A stretch of 64,000 nucleotides of DNA from Arthrobacter sp. B2a2-09. Its GTDB lineage: Bacteria; Actinomycetota; Actinomycetes; Actinomycetales; Micrococcaceae. The stretch spans positions 124,001 through 188,000 of the forward strand of contig NZ_JAMXIC010000007.1 in assembly GCF_027587375.1 (NCBI RefSeq). Direction: 5' to 3'. The position numbers were made by a program, and so were the translations under genes. Below are positions 16,883 through 25,244 of this stretch, piece after piece (positions within the stretch are counted from its first letter, which is position 1; the number at the start of each line of letters is the position of its first letter). The notes beneath the pieces are model-generated. The model was not told where the DNA came from, made no database searches, and saw only the letters and a program-made list of their open reading frames with translations.

Positions 16883-17615
16883 TTCGGGGGAGTCGTTCGG
16901 CTCCTGGACCATGGGGAACGACGCTTCAATGTTCCGGATTGTCAGCAGCGCCAACGTCGCGTGCGGCTTCCACGCCGGGGATCCGGTGACCATGCTGGAC
17001 AGCTGCCGTGCAGCCTTCGAGCTCGACGTCCGGGTCGGCGCCCACGTGGGCTACCGGGACTTGCATGGCTTCGGGCGCCGATCTATGGACATGTCCTTCG
17101 ATGAGCTCTTCGGCGACGTCCTCTACCAACTCGGTGCGCTGGACGGCATGGCCCATGCGGTGGGCGCATCCGTGGACTACGTCAAACCCCACGGTGCCCT
17201 CTACAACAGGATCGTCCACGACGTGGAGCAGGCCGAAGCCGTGGTGGCCGCGATTCACGCCTACGATCCCGGGCTGCCTGTCCTTGGCCTGCCTGATTCC
17301 GCGTTGCTGCGGATCGCCGAAGAGTCCGGGCACCCCGTGTTCAGGGAGGCTTTCGTGGACCGCGGCTATTTGCCGGACGGAACCCTGGTGCCGCGCTCGC
17401 AGGAAGGTGCGGTGGTGCACGACGCCGCCGCGGTAGTTGAGCGGGCCGTGCGCTTTGCCGTACGGGGCGAGGTGCTGGCCGTGGACGGCACGGTGGTGCG
17501 GGTGAAGCCCGATTCATTGTGCATCCACGGCGACACGCCGGGTGCTGTTGAGCTGGCTGCGGCGGTGCGCGCTGGCCTTGAGGAAGCTGGTGTGGAGATT
17601 GAATCCTTCGCCTGA
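16866..17615 (+). CDS. pxpA: 5-oxoprolinase subunit PxpA (LamB/YcsF family)
   Basis: A 249-residue LamB/YcsF-family protein. The GTG start gives MDLNADSGESFGSW, the invariant opening of the family, followed by DASMFRIVSSANVACGFHAG, GVGAHVGYRDLHGFGRR-like metal-binding region and YVKPHGALYN. PxpA works with PxpB and PxpC to convert 5-oxo-L-proline (pyroglutamate) to L-glutamate with ATP. This salvages a spontaneous damage product of glutamine and glutathione. The gene is followed by pxpB and pxpC with overlapping ends, a complete operon. Confidence 0.93.
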   Translation: MDLNADSGESFGSWTMGNDASMFRIVSSANVACGFHAGDPVTMLDSCRAAFELDVRVGAHVGYRDLHGFGRRSMDMSFDELFGDVLYQLGALDGMAHAVGASVDYVKPHGALYNRIVHDVEQAEAVVAAIHAYDPGLPVLGLPDSALLRIAEESGHPVFREAFVDRGYLPDGTLVPRSQEGAVVHDAAAVVERAVRFAVRGEVLAVDGTVVRVKPDSLCIHGDTPGAVELAAAVRAGLEEAGVEIESFA

Positions 17616-18288
17616 GGTTCTTGGTTCGCGCGGCGGGGGTTCGCGCGGTAGCGGCGGCCGGATCCTTTTGCCCTGCGGCGATAGCGCATTCTTGGTGGAA
17701 CTGCCCGAACTGACCGCCGTCGTCGCGTACTACCGCGGGCTGACCGGGGCCGGCGCGTCGGCTGGCGTTTCAGCGCCGCGGGGGATCATCGACGTCGTAC
17801 CGGCCGCCCGTACCGTCCTTGTCACCTTCGATCCCGAGGCGATCCGTCCCTCCGAAGTCCGCGACTGGCTGGAATCCGCGGAGCCGGCATACGACGTTGC
17901 CAGTTCGGGCCGCGAAGTGACCATCGAGGTCTCCTACGGCGGCCCCGACCTTGCCGAAACGGCACAGTTCCTCGGCATGGGCGAGGCCGAAATGGTCAAG
18001 CTTCACACGAGCTCGGCGTGGACTGCCGCATTTTCCGGCTTTGCGCCCGGCTTTGTGTACCTGGTCACCACGCATGAGCGGCTGCGCGTTCCGCGTCGGA
18101 ACACTCCACGCACGGCCGTGCCGGCTGGCTCTGTTGGCCTTGCAGGCGAGTTCAGCGGCGTCTACCCGCGATCCTCTCCAGGCGGTTGGCAGTTGATCGG
18201 AACCACGACGGCGGCACTGTGGGATGCGTCCAAAGCCGAGCCCGCGCTGATCCGGCCGGGTGACCTGGTCCGATTCGTGGAGGCCTGA
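17590..18288 (+). CDS. pxpB: 5-oxoprolinase subunit PxpB (KipI-like)
   Basis: A protein of about 232 residues of the KipI/PxpB family. The conserved start of the domain is RILLPCGDSAFLVEL, with TSSAWTAAFSGFAPGFVYL in the middle and the SPGGWQLIGTT region near the end, which is the cyclophilin-like part. The true start is uncertain: GTG 17590 or TTG 17599 would both overlap the end of pxpA, and neither has an ideal RBS, consistent with translational coupling. PxpB pairs with PxpC to form the ATP-using half of 5-oxoprolinase. The stop overlaps the pxpC start (TGATG). Confidence 0.87.
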   Translation: MWRLNPSPEVLGSRGGGSRGSGGRILLPCGDSAFLVELPELTAVVAYYRGLTGAGASAGVSAPRGIIDVVPAARTVLVTFDPEAIRPSEVRDWLESAEPAYDVASSGREVTIEVSYGGPDLAETAQFLGMGEAEMVKLHTSSAWTAAFSGFAPGFVYLVTTHERLRVPRRNTPRTAVPAGSVGLAGEFSGVYPRSSPGGWQLIGTTTAALWDASKAEPALIRPGDLVRFVEA

Positions 18289-19211
18289 TGGCGATTGTGG
18301 TGGTGAACCCCGGCCCCCTCACCTTGGTGGAAGACCTTGGCAGGCAGGGCTGGGCTTCGTTGGGGCTGAGCCCTTCCGGCGCCCTGGACCGGCAATCACT
18401 CCGCCTTGCCAATCTGCTGGTCGGGAACCCTGCGGAAGCCGCAGGGCTGGAGATACTGCTGGGCGGGCTTCGCCTGCGGTTCGTGACGGCGTCGACAGTT
18501 GCGGTGGCAGGCGCGGAGGGCATCGTGACTCTCAACGGTGCCGAGATTCCGCTGAACCAAGCCGTCCGCGTGGCTCCGGGCGCGGTGCTGGATTTCGGTG
18601 CTCCGCTGTTCGGGCTGCGATATTACCTGGCGGTGCAGGGCGGCATCGATGCTCCCAAGCTCCTTGGTTCCAGCAGCACGGACATGCTCTCCGGTGAAGG
18701 CCCCGCGCCGTTGAAATCGGGAGCGCAGTTGGGCACCGGCCGAGTTTCCGCAGGCAACGGCTTGGTTTCCGGAACAGCTTCCGTTCCCGGACCCGGGGCC
18801 GGTGCGGGCATGGGGGCCCTCAACAATGCGCATGTCCTCCCAGCTATCCGCCGCGCTCCTGATCCGGGGCGCGCCATCACGGCCCGCGTGGACCGCGGCC
18901 CCCGTGCAGACTGGTTCGACGACGACTCCTGGCGCCGCCTTGTCAGTCAGGATTGGACCTTGTCTCCGGATTCCAACAGGATCGGCGCACGACTGGTGGG
19001 CCGACCGCTCACTCAGACCCGGCTTGAGGAACTGCCCAGCGAAGGCATGGTGCTCGGCGCACTCCAAGTGCCGCCGTCGGGCCTTCCCACGGTATTCCTG
19101 GCAGATCATCCCGTGACGGGTGGCTACCCCGTGATTGCCGTGGTGCGTCGCACGGATCTGGACTTGTTGGGCCAAGCCCGCCCCGGCCAGCGGATCCGTT
19201 TCCTAGGCTGA
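18288..19211 (+). CDS. pxpC: 5-oxoprolinase subunit PxpC (biotin-dependent carboxyltransferase-like)
   Basis: A 307-residue protein of the KipA/PxpC family. It opens VVNPGPLTLVEDLGRQGWAS and contains SPSGALDRQSLRLANLLVGN, both typical, and ends VVRRTDLDLLGQARPGQRIR. The central part (about 160-185) has a Gly/Ala/Pro-rich stretch of lower conservation. With PxpA and PxpB it forms the bacterial 5-oxoprolinase. It overlaps pxpB by one base and ends the operon. It is convergent with the DUF445 gene, the gap being 88 bp. Confidence 0.92.
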   Translation: MAIVVVNPGPLTLVEDLGRQGWASLGLSPSGALDRQSLRLANLLVGNPAEAAGLEILLGGLRLRFVTASTVAVAGAEGIVTLNGAEIPLNQAVRVAPGAVLDFGAPLFGLRYYLAVQGGIDAPKLLGSSSTDMLSGEGPAPLKSGAQLGTGRVSAGNGLVSGTASVPGPGAGAGMGALNNAHVLPAIRRAPDPGRAITARVDRGPRADWFDDDSWRRLVSQDWTLSPDSNRIGARLVGRPLTQTRLEELPSEGMVLGALQVPPSGLPTVFLADHPVTGGYPVIAVVRRTDLDLLGQARPGQRIRFLG

Positions 19212-19299
19212 GCGTTCCTCTCCGCTGGACAAGCCCCTCCCTCGTGCGCACGCCGCGTTGAACCCGGGCCTGAACCCGAGTTGGACATGTCCCTTCGCG

Positions 19300-20661
19300 T
19301 CAGCCGAACAACAAGTGCGCCACGGTGAAGATCGCGAGCCCGGCCAACGATCCCACCACGGTGCCGTTGATGCGGATGTACTGCAGGTCCTTACCGACCT
19401 GGAGCTCGATCTTTTGCGAGGTTTCCTCGGCATCCCAGCGCGCCACGGTGTCCGTGATGACCCCCGCGATCTCGGAGCGGTACGTTTTGACGAGGTACCC
19501 GGCAGCATCACCGATCCAGGCATTGACCTTGCCAGCCAGTTCGTCGTCGCTGACAAGCCGCGAACCGAAGTCCCGGACGGCGCTCTTGAAACGCTGCGTC
19601 AGTTCACTGTCGGGATCGTCGACGGCGCTGAGCAGCGCGTCCTTGATGGTTCCCCACGTGCGGGAAGCGAGTTCGCGGACCTCGGGATCACCGAGTATCT
19701 GGGTCTTGATGCCTTCGGCCCGGGCGATCATCGCAGGATCGTGCTGAAGATCCTGGGCAAGATCGCCGAGGTATGTATCGATCGACTGGCGCACTTGATG
19801 ATGGGGATCCTGCTGCACCGCCCGTACGAACTTGGCTATTTCGTTGTAGACCCTGTCGCCTACGATGTCGTCCACGAAGGACGGAACCCAGAGGGGTGAA
19901 CGGTCGGACACGAGTCGGTTCACCGTGGAGTGGTTCGCTTCCACCCAATCCGCCGCGCGGTCAACCAGCAGATCGACGAGCTTGTGGTGGTGGCCATCGG
20001 CAAAGATCCGTTCGGCCATCCTTCCCACCGGCGGTCCCCATGGCGGAGTGAGCAGGTGCTTGCGGACCATGCCCTCGATCACTGCCTGGACGTCGTCGTC
20101 GTTTAGCACAGTGAACGCTCCGCGGATCAGTGCTGAACCTTCCTTTGCGATCCGCTCCGGGCCGCCCGGGGAAGCGAGCCACTTGCCGGCTTTCCGGGCG
20201 ATGTCGACGCTCGCGAGTTTCTCCTGGACCACCTGCTCGGACAGGAAGTTGGTCTCCACGAATTCCCCGAGCGATGCGCCGATCTGGTCCTTGCGCCGCG
20301 GAATGATGGCCGTGTGCGGGATTTTCAGGCCCATGGGGTATTTGAACAGCGCAGTGACGGCGAACCAGTCGGCCAGCGCTCCCACCATGCCACCCTCGGC
20401 AGCGGCCCGCACATATTCCAGCCATGGATATTGCCTCTGCAGGGCGAACGCGGCGGTGAAAACCACAGCCATCGCAATCAGGAGCGCCAGGGCCACCGAC
20501 TTCATCCGACGCAGGGCAGCGGCCTTTTCGGCGTCACCGTTCCGTTGCCCGACGCCGGCCGCAACCGTGGAGCTGTTCCTGGCACCTGCGTGCCGGGTAG
20601 CCTCCCCGGTCGGGTCACTGTCGCTGTCCGTCACCGGGATTTGTTCAGAGTTCACCTGCAT
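19300..20661 (-). CDS. DUF445 domain-containing membrane protein
   Basis: A 453-residue DUF445 protein. After a hydrophilic N-terminus (about 50 residues) comes a membrane segment (VALALLIAMAVVFTAAFAL, 56-74) and then GGMVGALADWFAVTALFKYP, the most conserved DUF445 stretch. The large central part is charged and helical, and a second hydrophobic helix (VVGSLAGLAIFTVAHLLF) ends the protein. This is the family's usual arrangement of two membrane anchors around a long cytoplasmic or extracytoplasmic domain. Function is unknown. The gene is divergent from the GDPD gene, with only 50 bp between starts. Confidence 0.82.
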   Translation of the reverse strand: MQVNSEQIPVTDSDSDPTGEATRHAGARNSSTVAAGVGQRNGDAEKAAALRRMKSVALALLIAMAVVFTAAFALQRQYPWLEYVRAAAEGGMVGALADWFAVTALFKYPMGLKIPHTAIIPRRKDQIGASLGEFVETNFLSEQVVQEKLASVDIARKAGKWLASPGGPERIAKEGSALIRGAFTVLNDDDVQAVIEGMVRKHLLTPPWGPPVGRMAERIFADGHHHKLVDLLVDRAADWVEANHSTVNRLVSDRSPLWVPSFVDDIVGDRVYNEIAKFVRAVQQDPHHQVRQSIDTYLGDLAQDLQHDPAMIARAEGIKTQILGDPEVRELASRTWGTIKDALLSAVDDPDSELTQRFKSAVRDFGSRLVSDDELAGKVNAWIGDAAGYLVKTYRSEIAGVITDTVARWDAEETSQKIELQVGKDLQYIRINGTVVGSLAGLAIFTVAHLLFG

Positions 20662-20699
20662 GTGCCCAGCGTAGCCCCGTCGCCGTCATGGGCGTGGGC

Positions 20700-20711
20700 T
20701 ACCGTGTCCCC
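20700..20711 (+). promoter_or_regulatory. Leaderless-type -10 of the GDPD gene
   Basis: TACCGT (20700-20705) fits TANNNT and is followed by exactly 6 nt and ATG 20712. This favours 20712 over the in-frame ATG at 20688 as the start codon. Confidence 0.5.
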
Positions 20712-21611
20712 ATGACGAATGACAAGCCCGGTCGCCCAGACCAAAGCTCGGAGCAAAACACGCGGCCCATGGTCTACGCCCACCGGGGAGCCAGTGCCGC
20801 ATTTGCGGAGCACACGCGTGCAGCGTACCTGAAGGCAATCACAGACGGCGCCGACGGCGTCGAATGCGACGTTCACCTGACGCGGGACCAACACGTTGTC
20901 CTGCTTCACGACGCAAACTTGGACCGCACCTCAGACGGCACCGGTCCCGTGGCTGAGAAGACCCTCGAAGAGCTGCGGCAGCTGGATTTCTCCTCCTGGA
21001 AGGGCGCCCGGATTCCGGACCAGTACGGCGCAAAGTCGAACCAGCTCCTGACGCTCCCGGAGTTGCTGGACATCCTGCGCGATGCCGGCAGGGCCATCGG
21101 CTTGGCCATTGAACTCAAGCACCCGAGCCCGTACCAGCTCAAGCTTGAAGACCGCGTGCTGGAGCTTCTGGGCAGCCAAGGCTGGAATGCAGAGACGTCC
21201 ATGCTGGACAACATCCAGGTTTCCTTCATGAGTTTCAGCCCGGATTCCGTCAAGCACCTGCTCCAGTCCGTTCCCGCGGAGCACATTTGCCAGCTGGTGG
21301 AGGACGTCACCGTGGAAGATGTCCGCGATGAACTTGGCCTGGGCGCCATCACCGGGGGAGCGGTGGCCAACGTGATGAAGGCAGCCCAGCAGGAGGGCGA
21401 ACGGATCCTGGACGACTGCGAGGTTGGACTGGCCGGCCCGGGCATCGATTACGTTCGCAAGCACGCCCGCACCGTCCAGCGCTGGCTTGAATCAGGCCGC
21501 CGCTTCCGGGTGTGGACCGTTGATTCAGAGAACGATGTTGCCCTGTGCCAAGGCCTTGGCATCCACGAGATCACCACCAACAAGCCGGCGCAGGTCCTGG
21601 CCCAGCTTTAG
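20712..21611 (+). CDS. Glycerophosphodiester phosphodiesterase
   Basis: A 299-residue GDPD-family TIM barrel. The catalytic signature is present: VYAHRGASAAFAEHTRAAYL (His and Arg), GADGVECDVHLTRDQHVVLL (Glu and Asp metal ligands) and HDANLDRTSDGTG. Downstream EIKLH-type lysine/glutamate equivalents are IGLAIELKHPS. The enzyme hydrolyses glycerophosphodiesters to glycerol 3-phosphate and an alcohol. No signal peptide is visible, so it is likely cytoplasmic. ATG 20712 is chosen because of the leaderless-type promoter just upstream. The gene ends only 6 bp before the palindromic element at 21617. Confidence 0.88.
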   Translation: MTNDKPGRPDQSSEQNTRPMVYAHRGASAAFAEHTRAAYLKAITDGADGVECDVHLTRDQHVVLLHDANLDRTSDGTGPVAEKTLEELRQLDFSSWKGARIPDQYGAKSNQLLTLPELLDILRDAGRAIGLAIELKHPSPYQLKLEDRVLELLGSQGWNAETSMLDNIQVSFMSFSPDSVKHLLQSVPAEHICQLVEDVTVEDVRDELGLGAITGGAVANVMKAAQQEGERILDDCEVGLAGPGIDYVRKHARTVQRWLESGRRFRVWTVDSENDVALCQGLGIHEITTNKPAQVLAQL

Positions 21612-21616
21612 GGTCC

Positions 21617-21678
21617 CAACTGACTGGCAGTTGTTGTCGTTCTGAGGCCTCAAAACGACAACAACTGCGAGTCAGATG
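21617..21678. repeat. Dispersed 62-bp palindromic element, copy 1
   Basis: Two 31-nt arms meet at AGGCCT with no loop and only three mismatches between them. The left arm starts CAACTGACTGGCAGTTG and continues to the GTCGTTCTG core. The element fills the gap between the convergent GDPD and FAH-family genes. Its right end (21672-21678) supplies the stop and last isoleucine codon of the FAH gene. It resembles copies at 44658, 46579 and 59050. Confidence 0.85.
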
Positions 21679-22409
21679 ACCGTGTTGCTGAGGGTTCCAA
21701 TGCCGCCCAGCGTGATGTCCACCCGGTCGCCGGGCTGGACAGCCACGAAGGTGTTCGGAGCTCCCGTCATGATGATGTCGCCAGGCTCCAGGGTCAGCCA
21801 TTCGGTGACGTAGACGAGGCAATCCGTGATGGAGGACGGCAGGTTGAAGGAACCGGACTTGGCCTTGACCTCGCCGTTGACTACTACCTCGGTGCTGACG
21901 TTGTCCGGGTCTTCGACCTCGGTTTCGATCCACGGCCCCAGCGGCGTGTAGTTGGTCCCGGACTTGCCCTGGAAGAGCTTTTCGTCGATCTGGTTTTGGT
22001 CCACGTTGGTGACATCGTTGACCACGGTGTAGCCGAGGACGTGGCTCAAGGCGTTCTCGGCTGTGAGCTTCTCCGCCCGTTTTCCGATGACGGCGGCAAG
22101 CTCGCCTTCCACGTTGACTGTGCCGGCGTTGCGCACGGCCACGATGTCAGCCCCGGGCCCGGCGATGCTGTGGACTGACTTGTGCCAGGCCTGGATGGGC
22201 AGCACGTGGTTGTTGTTGCCCAGGTTGTGCCCAATTCCGAGTACCACGGAAGGCCGGACCGGGGCGAGGAACAGGGCGTCGTCCGGGGAACTGGATTCTC
22301 CGGTGAAGGAAAGGACCTCGGCAAAGGGATCCTCGATGTGGTCCCAGCTTCCGTTGCGCAGGACTGCGTGCTTCGGGCCGGAAGGGGTCTGTAGTCGGGC
22401 GATGCGCAT
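21672..22409 (-). CDS. Fumarylacetoacetate hydrolase family protein
   Basis: A 245-residue FAH-superfamily protein. ATG 22409 follows a strong RBS (CGAGGAG, about 5 nt), giving MRIARLQTPSGPKHAVL. The signature regions SVVLGIGHNLGNNNHVLP, VNVEGELAAVIGKRAEKL (Glu metal ligand) and GYTVVNDVTNVDQNQIDE are visible. The C-terminal part EWLTLEPGDIIMTGAPNTFV with PGDRVDITLGGIGTLSN is diagnostic. Members hydrolyse or decarboxylate beta-diketo acids or oxaloacetate-like acids, and the exact substrate is unknown. The last codon and stop lie inside the palindromic element at 21617-21678. Confidence 0.87.
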   Translation of the reverse strand: MRIARLQTPSGPKHAVLRNGSWDHIEDPFAEVLSFTGESSSPDDALFLAPVRPSVVLGIGHNLGNNNHVLPIQAWHKSVHSIAGPGADIVAVRNAGTVNVEGELAAVIGKRAEKLTAENALSHVLGYTVVNDVTNVDQNQIDEKLFQGKSGTNYTPLGPWIETEVEDPDNVSTEVVVNGEVKAKSGSFNLPSSITDCLVYVTEWLTLEPGDIIMTGAPNTFVAVQPGDRVDITLGGIGTLSNTVI

Positions 22410-22580
22410 GGAACTCCTCGTTGAATTTCGTGTGGCGGTGGACGGTGCCGGGTACGGCCTAAAGAAAAACATACATCATGCTGAACTTGGTACAGCACTC
22501 TGAACAACTATGAATTGCGTGCGCCCCGCTAGGCACTCCTCCGGTTACCGCCCCGAGCAGGGCTGTGGTTGCATGAATAC

Positions 22581-23075
22581 ATGCCTTTTTCATGGTCCGC
22601 CCGGACAACCCAGACAATCTCCGCGGCGGCCATGAGTGCACTGTTACTCGTGAGCGCCAGGAAGCACTTCCAGCAGCCGAAGTTCTTCGCTCCGGTCGTC
22701 CCGGACTATCTCTGCCGCGAGGACTATGCGGGCGAAGATGCTGAACTCGAAGACGGCCAAAGCAAGGCCAACGCAACCGCACCGCGGAATGGCGCCTTGG
22801 CGGTCATGTCCCGGGAGGAATGGATCGCGGTGAGCGGACTGCTTGAGGCGGCTGCCGCCGTCGGGCTCCTCATTCCTGTCACGCGCAAGGCCGCAGCCCG
22901 CGGCACCACGCTGATGTTCACGGCGTTCCTGGCCGGTCACGTGGACGCGCTCCGCCGCGCATACTCTCCCACCGGAACCGCGTCCGCGCGGCGGATTCAC
23001 ACACTGCGCCTGCCCTTGCAGGTCCCCTTGATCCTGTGGGCATGGAGCTTGGCTGGAGCGAAACGGGGCGTATGA
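22581..23075 (+). CDS. DoxX-like membrane protein
   Basis: A 164-residue hydrophobic protein with about four predicted membrane helices (for example near AAAMSALLLVSA, GLLEAAAAVGLLIPV and LPLQVPLILWAWSLA). The pattern of a Phe/Pro-rich first loop (QQPKFFAPVVPDYL) fits the DoxX family. ATG 22581 (MPFSWSARTTQT) is preferred over a TTG four codons earlier. The gene overlaps azlC by 4 nt (ATGA) and is probably co-translated with it, but no link to amino acid export is known. Function is undefined. Confidence 0.65.
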   Translation: MPFSWSARTTQTISAAAMSALLLVSARKHFQQPKFFAPVVPDYLCREDYAGEDAELEDGQSKANATAPRNGALAVMSREEWIAVSGLLEAAAAVGLLIPVTRKAAARGTTLMFTAFLAGHVDALRRAYSPTGTASARRIHTLRLPLQVPLILWAWSLAGAKRGV

Positions 23076-23824
23076 AACTCCTCGAATCCCCGGCGGTGAA
23101 GGTGGGCCTCTCCATCAGCATCGCTACGGGCCTCTACGGCATCTCGTTCGGGGCACTGGCCTCGGCCTCCGGGTTCAGTTTCTGGCAGACCATGACGTTC
23201 AGCCTGCTCATGTTCAGCGGAGGCTCGCAGTTCGCCTTCATCGGCGTCGTGGCTGGTGGCGGTTCCGGCATTGCTGCCATGACAGCGGCCGCGCTGCTGG
23301 GCCTGCGCAACGGCATCTACGGGATGCAGATGAACGCGCTGTTGCGCCCAAGTGGTTGGCTCAAGTACCCGCAAGCCCACATCACCATCGACGAGTCCAC
23401 GGCCACTGCCTCGGGCCAAAGGGACCCCGACGAACAGCGCCGTGGATTCTGGACCGCCGGACTCGGCATTTTCGTGCTGTGGAACATTTTCACGGCCGTC
23501 GGAGCTTTGGCGGGCGATGCCTTGGGCGACCCCAAGCGGTGGGGGCTCGACGGCGCCGCCGTGGCAGCTTTCCTGGGCCTGCTGTGGCCCCGGCTCAAGG
23601 GCCGTGAGCCTTGGGCGATTGCCGCGGCGGCTGCTCTGGCAACCATCATCGCGGTCCCGTTCGTTCCAGCGGGCGTGCCCATCCTCGTGGCCGCCGTCGT
23701 GGCTGGAACCATCGGATGGTTCAGCCACGGACGCAGTGACGAAGGCATGGAGCCCGACGTCGATCCCTACCCGCACGGTCAGTCAAGCGCTGACCCTGCC
23801 AGTGGCGAAAGGAACGCCAAATGA
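23072..23824 (+). CDS. azlC: AzlC family branched-chain amino acid exporter subunit
   Basis: A 250-residue integral membrane protein of the AzlC (BrnF-like) family. The start KVGLSISIATGLYGISFGAL and the segment FSLLMFSGGSQFAFIGVVAG are the conserved first helices, and ALLGLRNGIYGMQMNALL follows. AzlC with the small AzlD protein forms a proton-driven exporter of branched-chain amino acids, sometimes methionine. The start overlaps the DoxX-like gene stop by 4 nt, and the stop overlaps azlD by 4 nt, so all three are translationally coupled. Confidence 0.88.
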   Translation: MKLLESPAVKVGLSISIATGLYGISFGALASASGFSFWQTMTFSLLMFSGGSQFAFIGVVAGGGSGIAAMTAAALLGLRNGIYGMQMNALLRPSGWLKYPQAHITIDESTATASGQRDPDEQRRGFWTAGLGIFVLWNIFTAVGALAGDALGDPKRWGLDGAAVAAFLGLLWPRLKGREPWAIAAAAALATIIAVPFVPAGVPILVAAVVAGTIGWFSHGRSDEGMEPDVDPYPHGQSSADPASGERNAK

Positions 23825-24132
23825 ACCTTTGGCTCTGGATCCTCATCGCTTGCGGACTGGCGTACCTCACCAAGCTTTCGGGCTATTTCGTGCCGGCGAA
23901 GCTACTGCGGAGTCCCCGGATGATGCGCGTGGCCGGCACCATGACCATCGGCCTGCTGGCATCCCTGACCGTAGTCAACGCGGTGGCGTCGGGGCAGTCC
24001 CTCGCCTTCGACGCCCGGCTCGGTGCGCTGGCAGCGGGGGCCATCGCACTGTGGCTCCGGGCCCCGTTCCTTGTTGTGGTCATCGTCGGATCAGCGGCGG
24101 CCGCCTGCCTGCGACTGCTCGGCTGGCGCTGA
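23821..24132 (+). CDS. azlD: AzlD family exporter subunit
   Basis: A 103-residue small membrane protein with three or four helices (LWLWILIACGLAYLTKLSG, MTIGLLASLTVVNAVA, LGALAAGAIALWLRAPF, FLVVVIVGSAAAACL). It is the usual size of AzlD (BrnE-like). It is encoded immediately after azlC with an ATGA overlap, the standard arrangement for the two-component branched-chain amino acid exporter. A Lys and several Gly/Ala residues in the first helix are typical. It is convergent with a TetR-family gene. Confidence 0.86.
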   Translation: MNLWLWILIACGLAYLTKLSGYFVPAKLLRSPRMMRVAGTMTIGLLASLTVVNAVASGQSLAFDARLGALAAGAIALWLRAPFLVVVIVGSAAAACLRLLGWR

Positions 24133-24187
24133 CCCGCCACACTCGGTTCCAATCGTCGCTGCGGTCCGCAACGCCGTCGTGCGCTGA

Positions 24188-24808
24188 TTACTGAAAAGTC
24201 ATCCCGGGGATGGGAGTTTGCTGCGGCAACGGGCGCGACGGGCGCTCGGTGCGGATGGCGTCCTCAAGCAAGGCAACCGGCCGTTCCCAGGCGCGGGATC
24301 CCGGCTCCATGGTGTCCACGGCGCCAATCAGCATGGCAACAAGGCGCACCATGTCCTCAATGGAAATATCCCGACGCAGCGAGCCCTGGCCCTGGCCGCG
24401 GGTAAGCAGTTCAGCCATGGAATCGATCAAGCCGCCCGTGATGCCCACCAGGAGACCGCGGCGGCCGGCGACGGCGCCCAGCAGGTTGGCGTCTTCGCTG
24501 GCAACCTGCACCACGGCGTCGATCACGTTGATGAGCCCGACGGCGGCATCCATGCCCGCGAGGGCATCTTCCACGACCGGGTCCACATGAAGCCTGAGTT
24601 CCCGCGACAGGGCGGCCAAGACGAGTTGTTCTTTGTCAGCGAAGTTGCGGAACAAGGTAGCCGGGCCAACACCTGCGGTGGCGGCGATCGTTTGCAGCGG
24701 AACCTCCGGGCCCAGCTCACGGAAGCACTGGCGCGCTGCCGTAATGATCTTGTCTACATTGCGCGCAGCGTCAGCTCTAAGTGGCTTGCGTTCCAAGGGC
24801 CGGTCCAT
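24188..24808 (-). CDS. TetR/AcrR-family regulator
   Basis: A 206-residue TetR-family repressor. The DNA-binding region reads IITAARQCFRELGPEVPLQT, then TAGVGPATLFRNFADKEQLV (about residues 20-60). The C-terminal ligand-binding region is helical and diverged. ATG 24808 is preferred because TACTGT lies 7 nt upstream, fitting a leaderless transcript. A GTG three codons earlier is also open. The closest neighbours are the convergent azlCD genes and the divergent thiamine-binding protein gene, and either could be a target. No inverted-repeat operator is obvious. Confidence 0.83.
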   Translation of the reverse strand: MDRPLERKPLRADAARNVDKIITAARQCFRELGPEVPLQTIAATAGVGPATLFRNFADKEQLVLAALSRELRLHVDPVVEDALAGMDAAVGLINVIDAVVQVASEDANLLGAVAGRRGLLVGITGGLIDSMAELLTRGQGQGSLRRDISIEDMVRLVAMLIGAVDTMEPGSRAWERPVALLEDAIRTERPSRPLPQQTPIPGMTFQ

Positions 24809-24815
24809 GCTGCTC

Positions 24816-24821
24816 ACAGTA
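24816..24821 (-). promoter_or_regulatory. Leaderless-type -10 of the TetR gene
   Basis: On the minus strand TACTGT is followed by 7 nt and ATG 24808. This pattern matches the actinobacterial leaderless arrangement seen elsewhere in the window. Confidence 0.4.
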
Positions 24822-24878
24822 GCAACGGAGGGGCTTCAATCACTTTTGTGACATTCTTGCCCGTGAAAGACTGGATTC

Positions 24879-25202
24879 ATGTTGCTTGCCTTCTCAGTCG
24901 CCCCGTCCGGCCAGCCCGCTGCTGGCGCCGTATCCGTTGATGGCTCGGTGCACGACGCCGTTGCCGAGGCCGTGAAGATCGTCCGCGAATCCGGGCTCCC
25001 CAACCAGACGGACTCGATGTTCACCACCATCGAGGGCGAGTGGGATGAGGTGTTCGACGTCGTCAAGCGCGCCACGGAGGCCGTGGGCAAGTATGGAAAC
25101 CGCGTTTCCCTGGTGATCAAGGCGGATATCCGGCCGGGATACACGGGGGAACTCACCGGCAAGGTCGAGCGGCTGGAAAAGGCGATCGTTCAAGGGGAAT
25201 AG
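24879..25202 (+). CDS. MTH1187-family thiamine-binding protein
   Basis: A 107-residue protein of the MTH1187/YqgV (DUF77, YkoF-related) family with a ferredoxin-like fold. It opens MLLAFSVAPSG and continues with the expected two helix-strand units, including VDGSVHDAVAEAVKIVRESG and the FTTIEGEWDEVFDVVKRATE segment. Members bind thiamine or hydroxymethylpyrimidine-like compounds and may sense or shuttle them. The gene is a short single unit between the divergent TetR gene and the methyltransferase gene. No thiamine-pathway gene is next to it. Confidence 0.75.
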   Translation: MLLAFSVAPSGQPAAGAVSVDGSVHDAVAEAVKIVRESGLPNQTDSMFTTIEGEWDEVFDVVKRATEAVGKYGNRVSLVIKADIRPGYTGELTGKVERLEKAIVQGE

Positions 25203-25244
25203 CCGGTCCTTCCCTCTGTGGGTGCCCGGTGCCAGACTGGGGCC

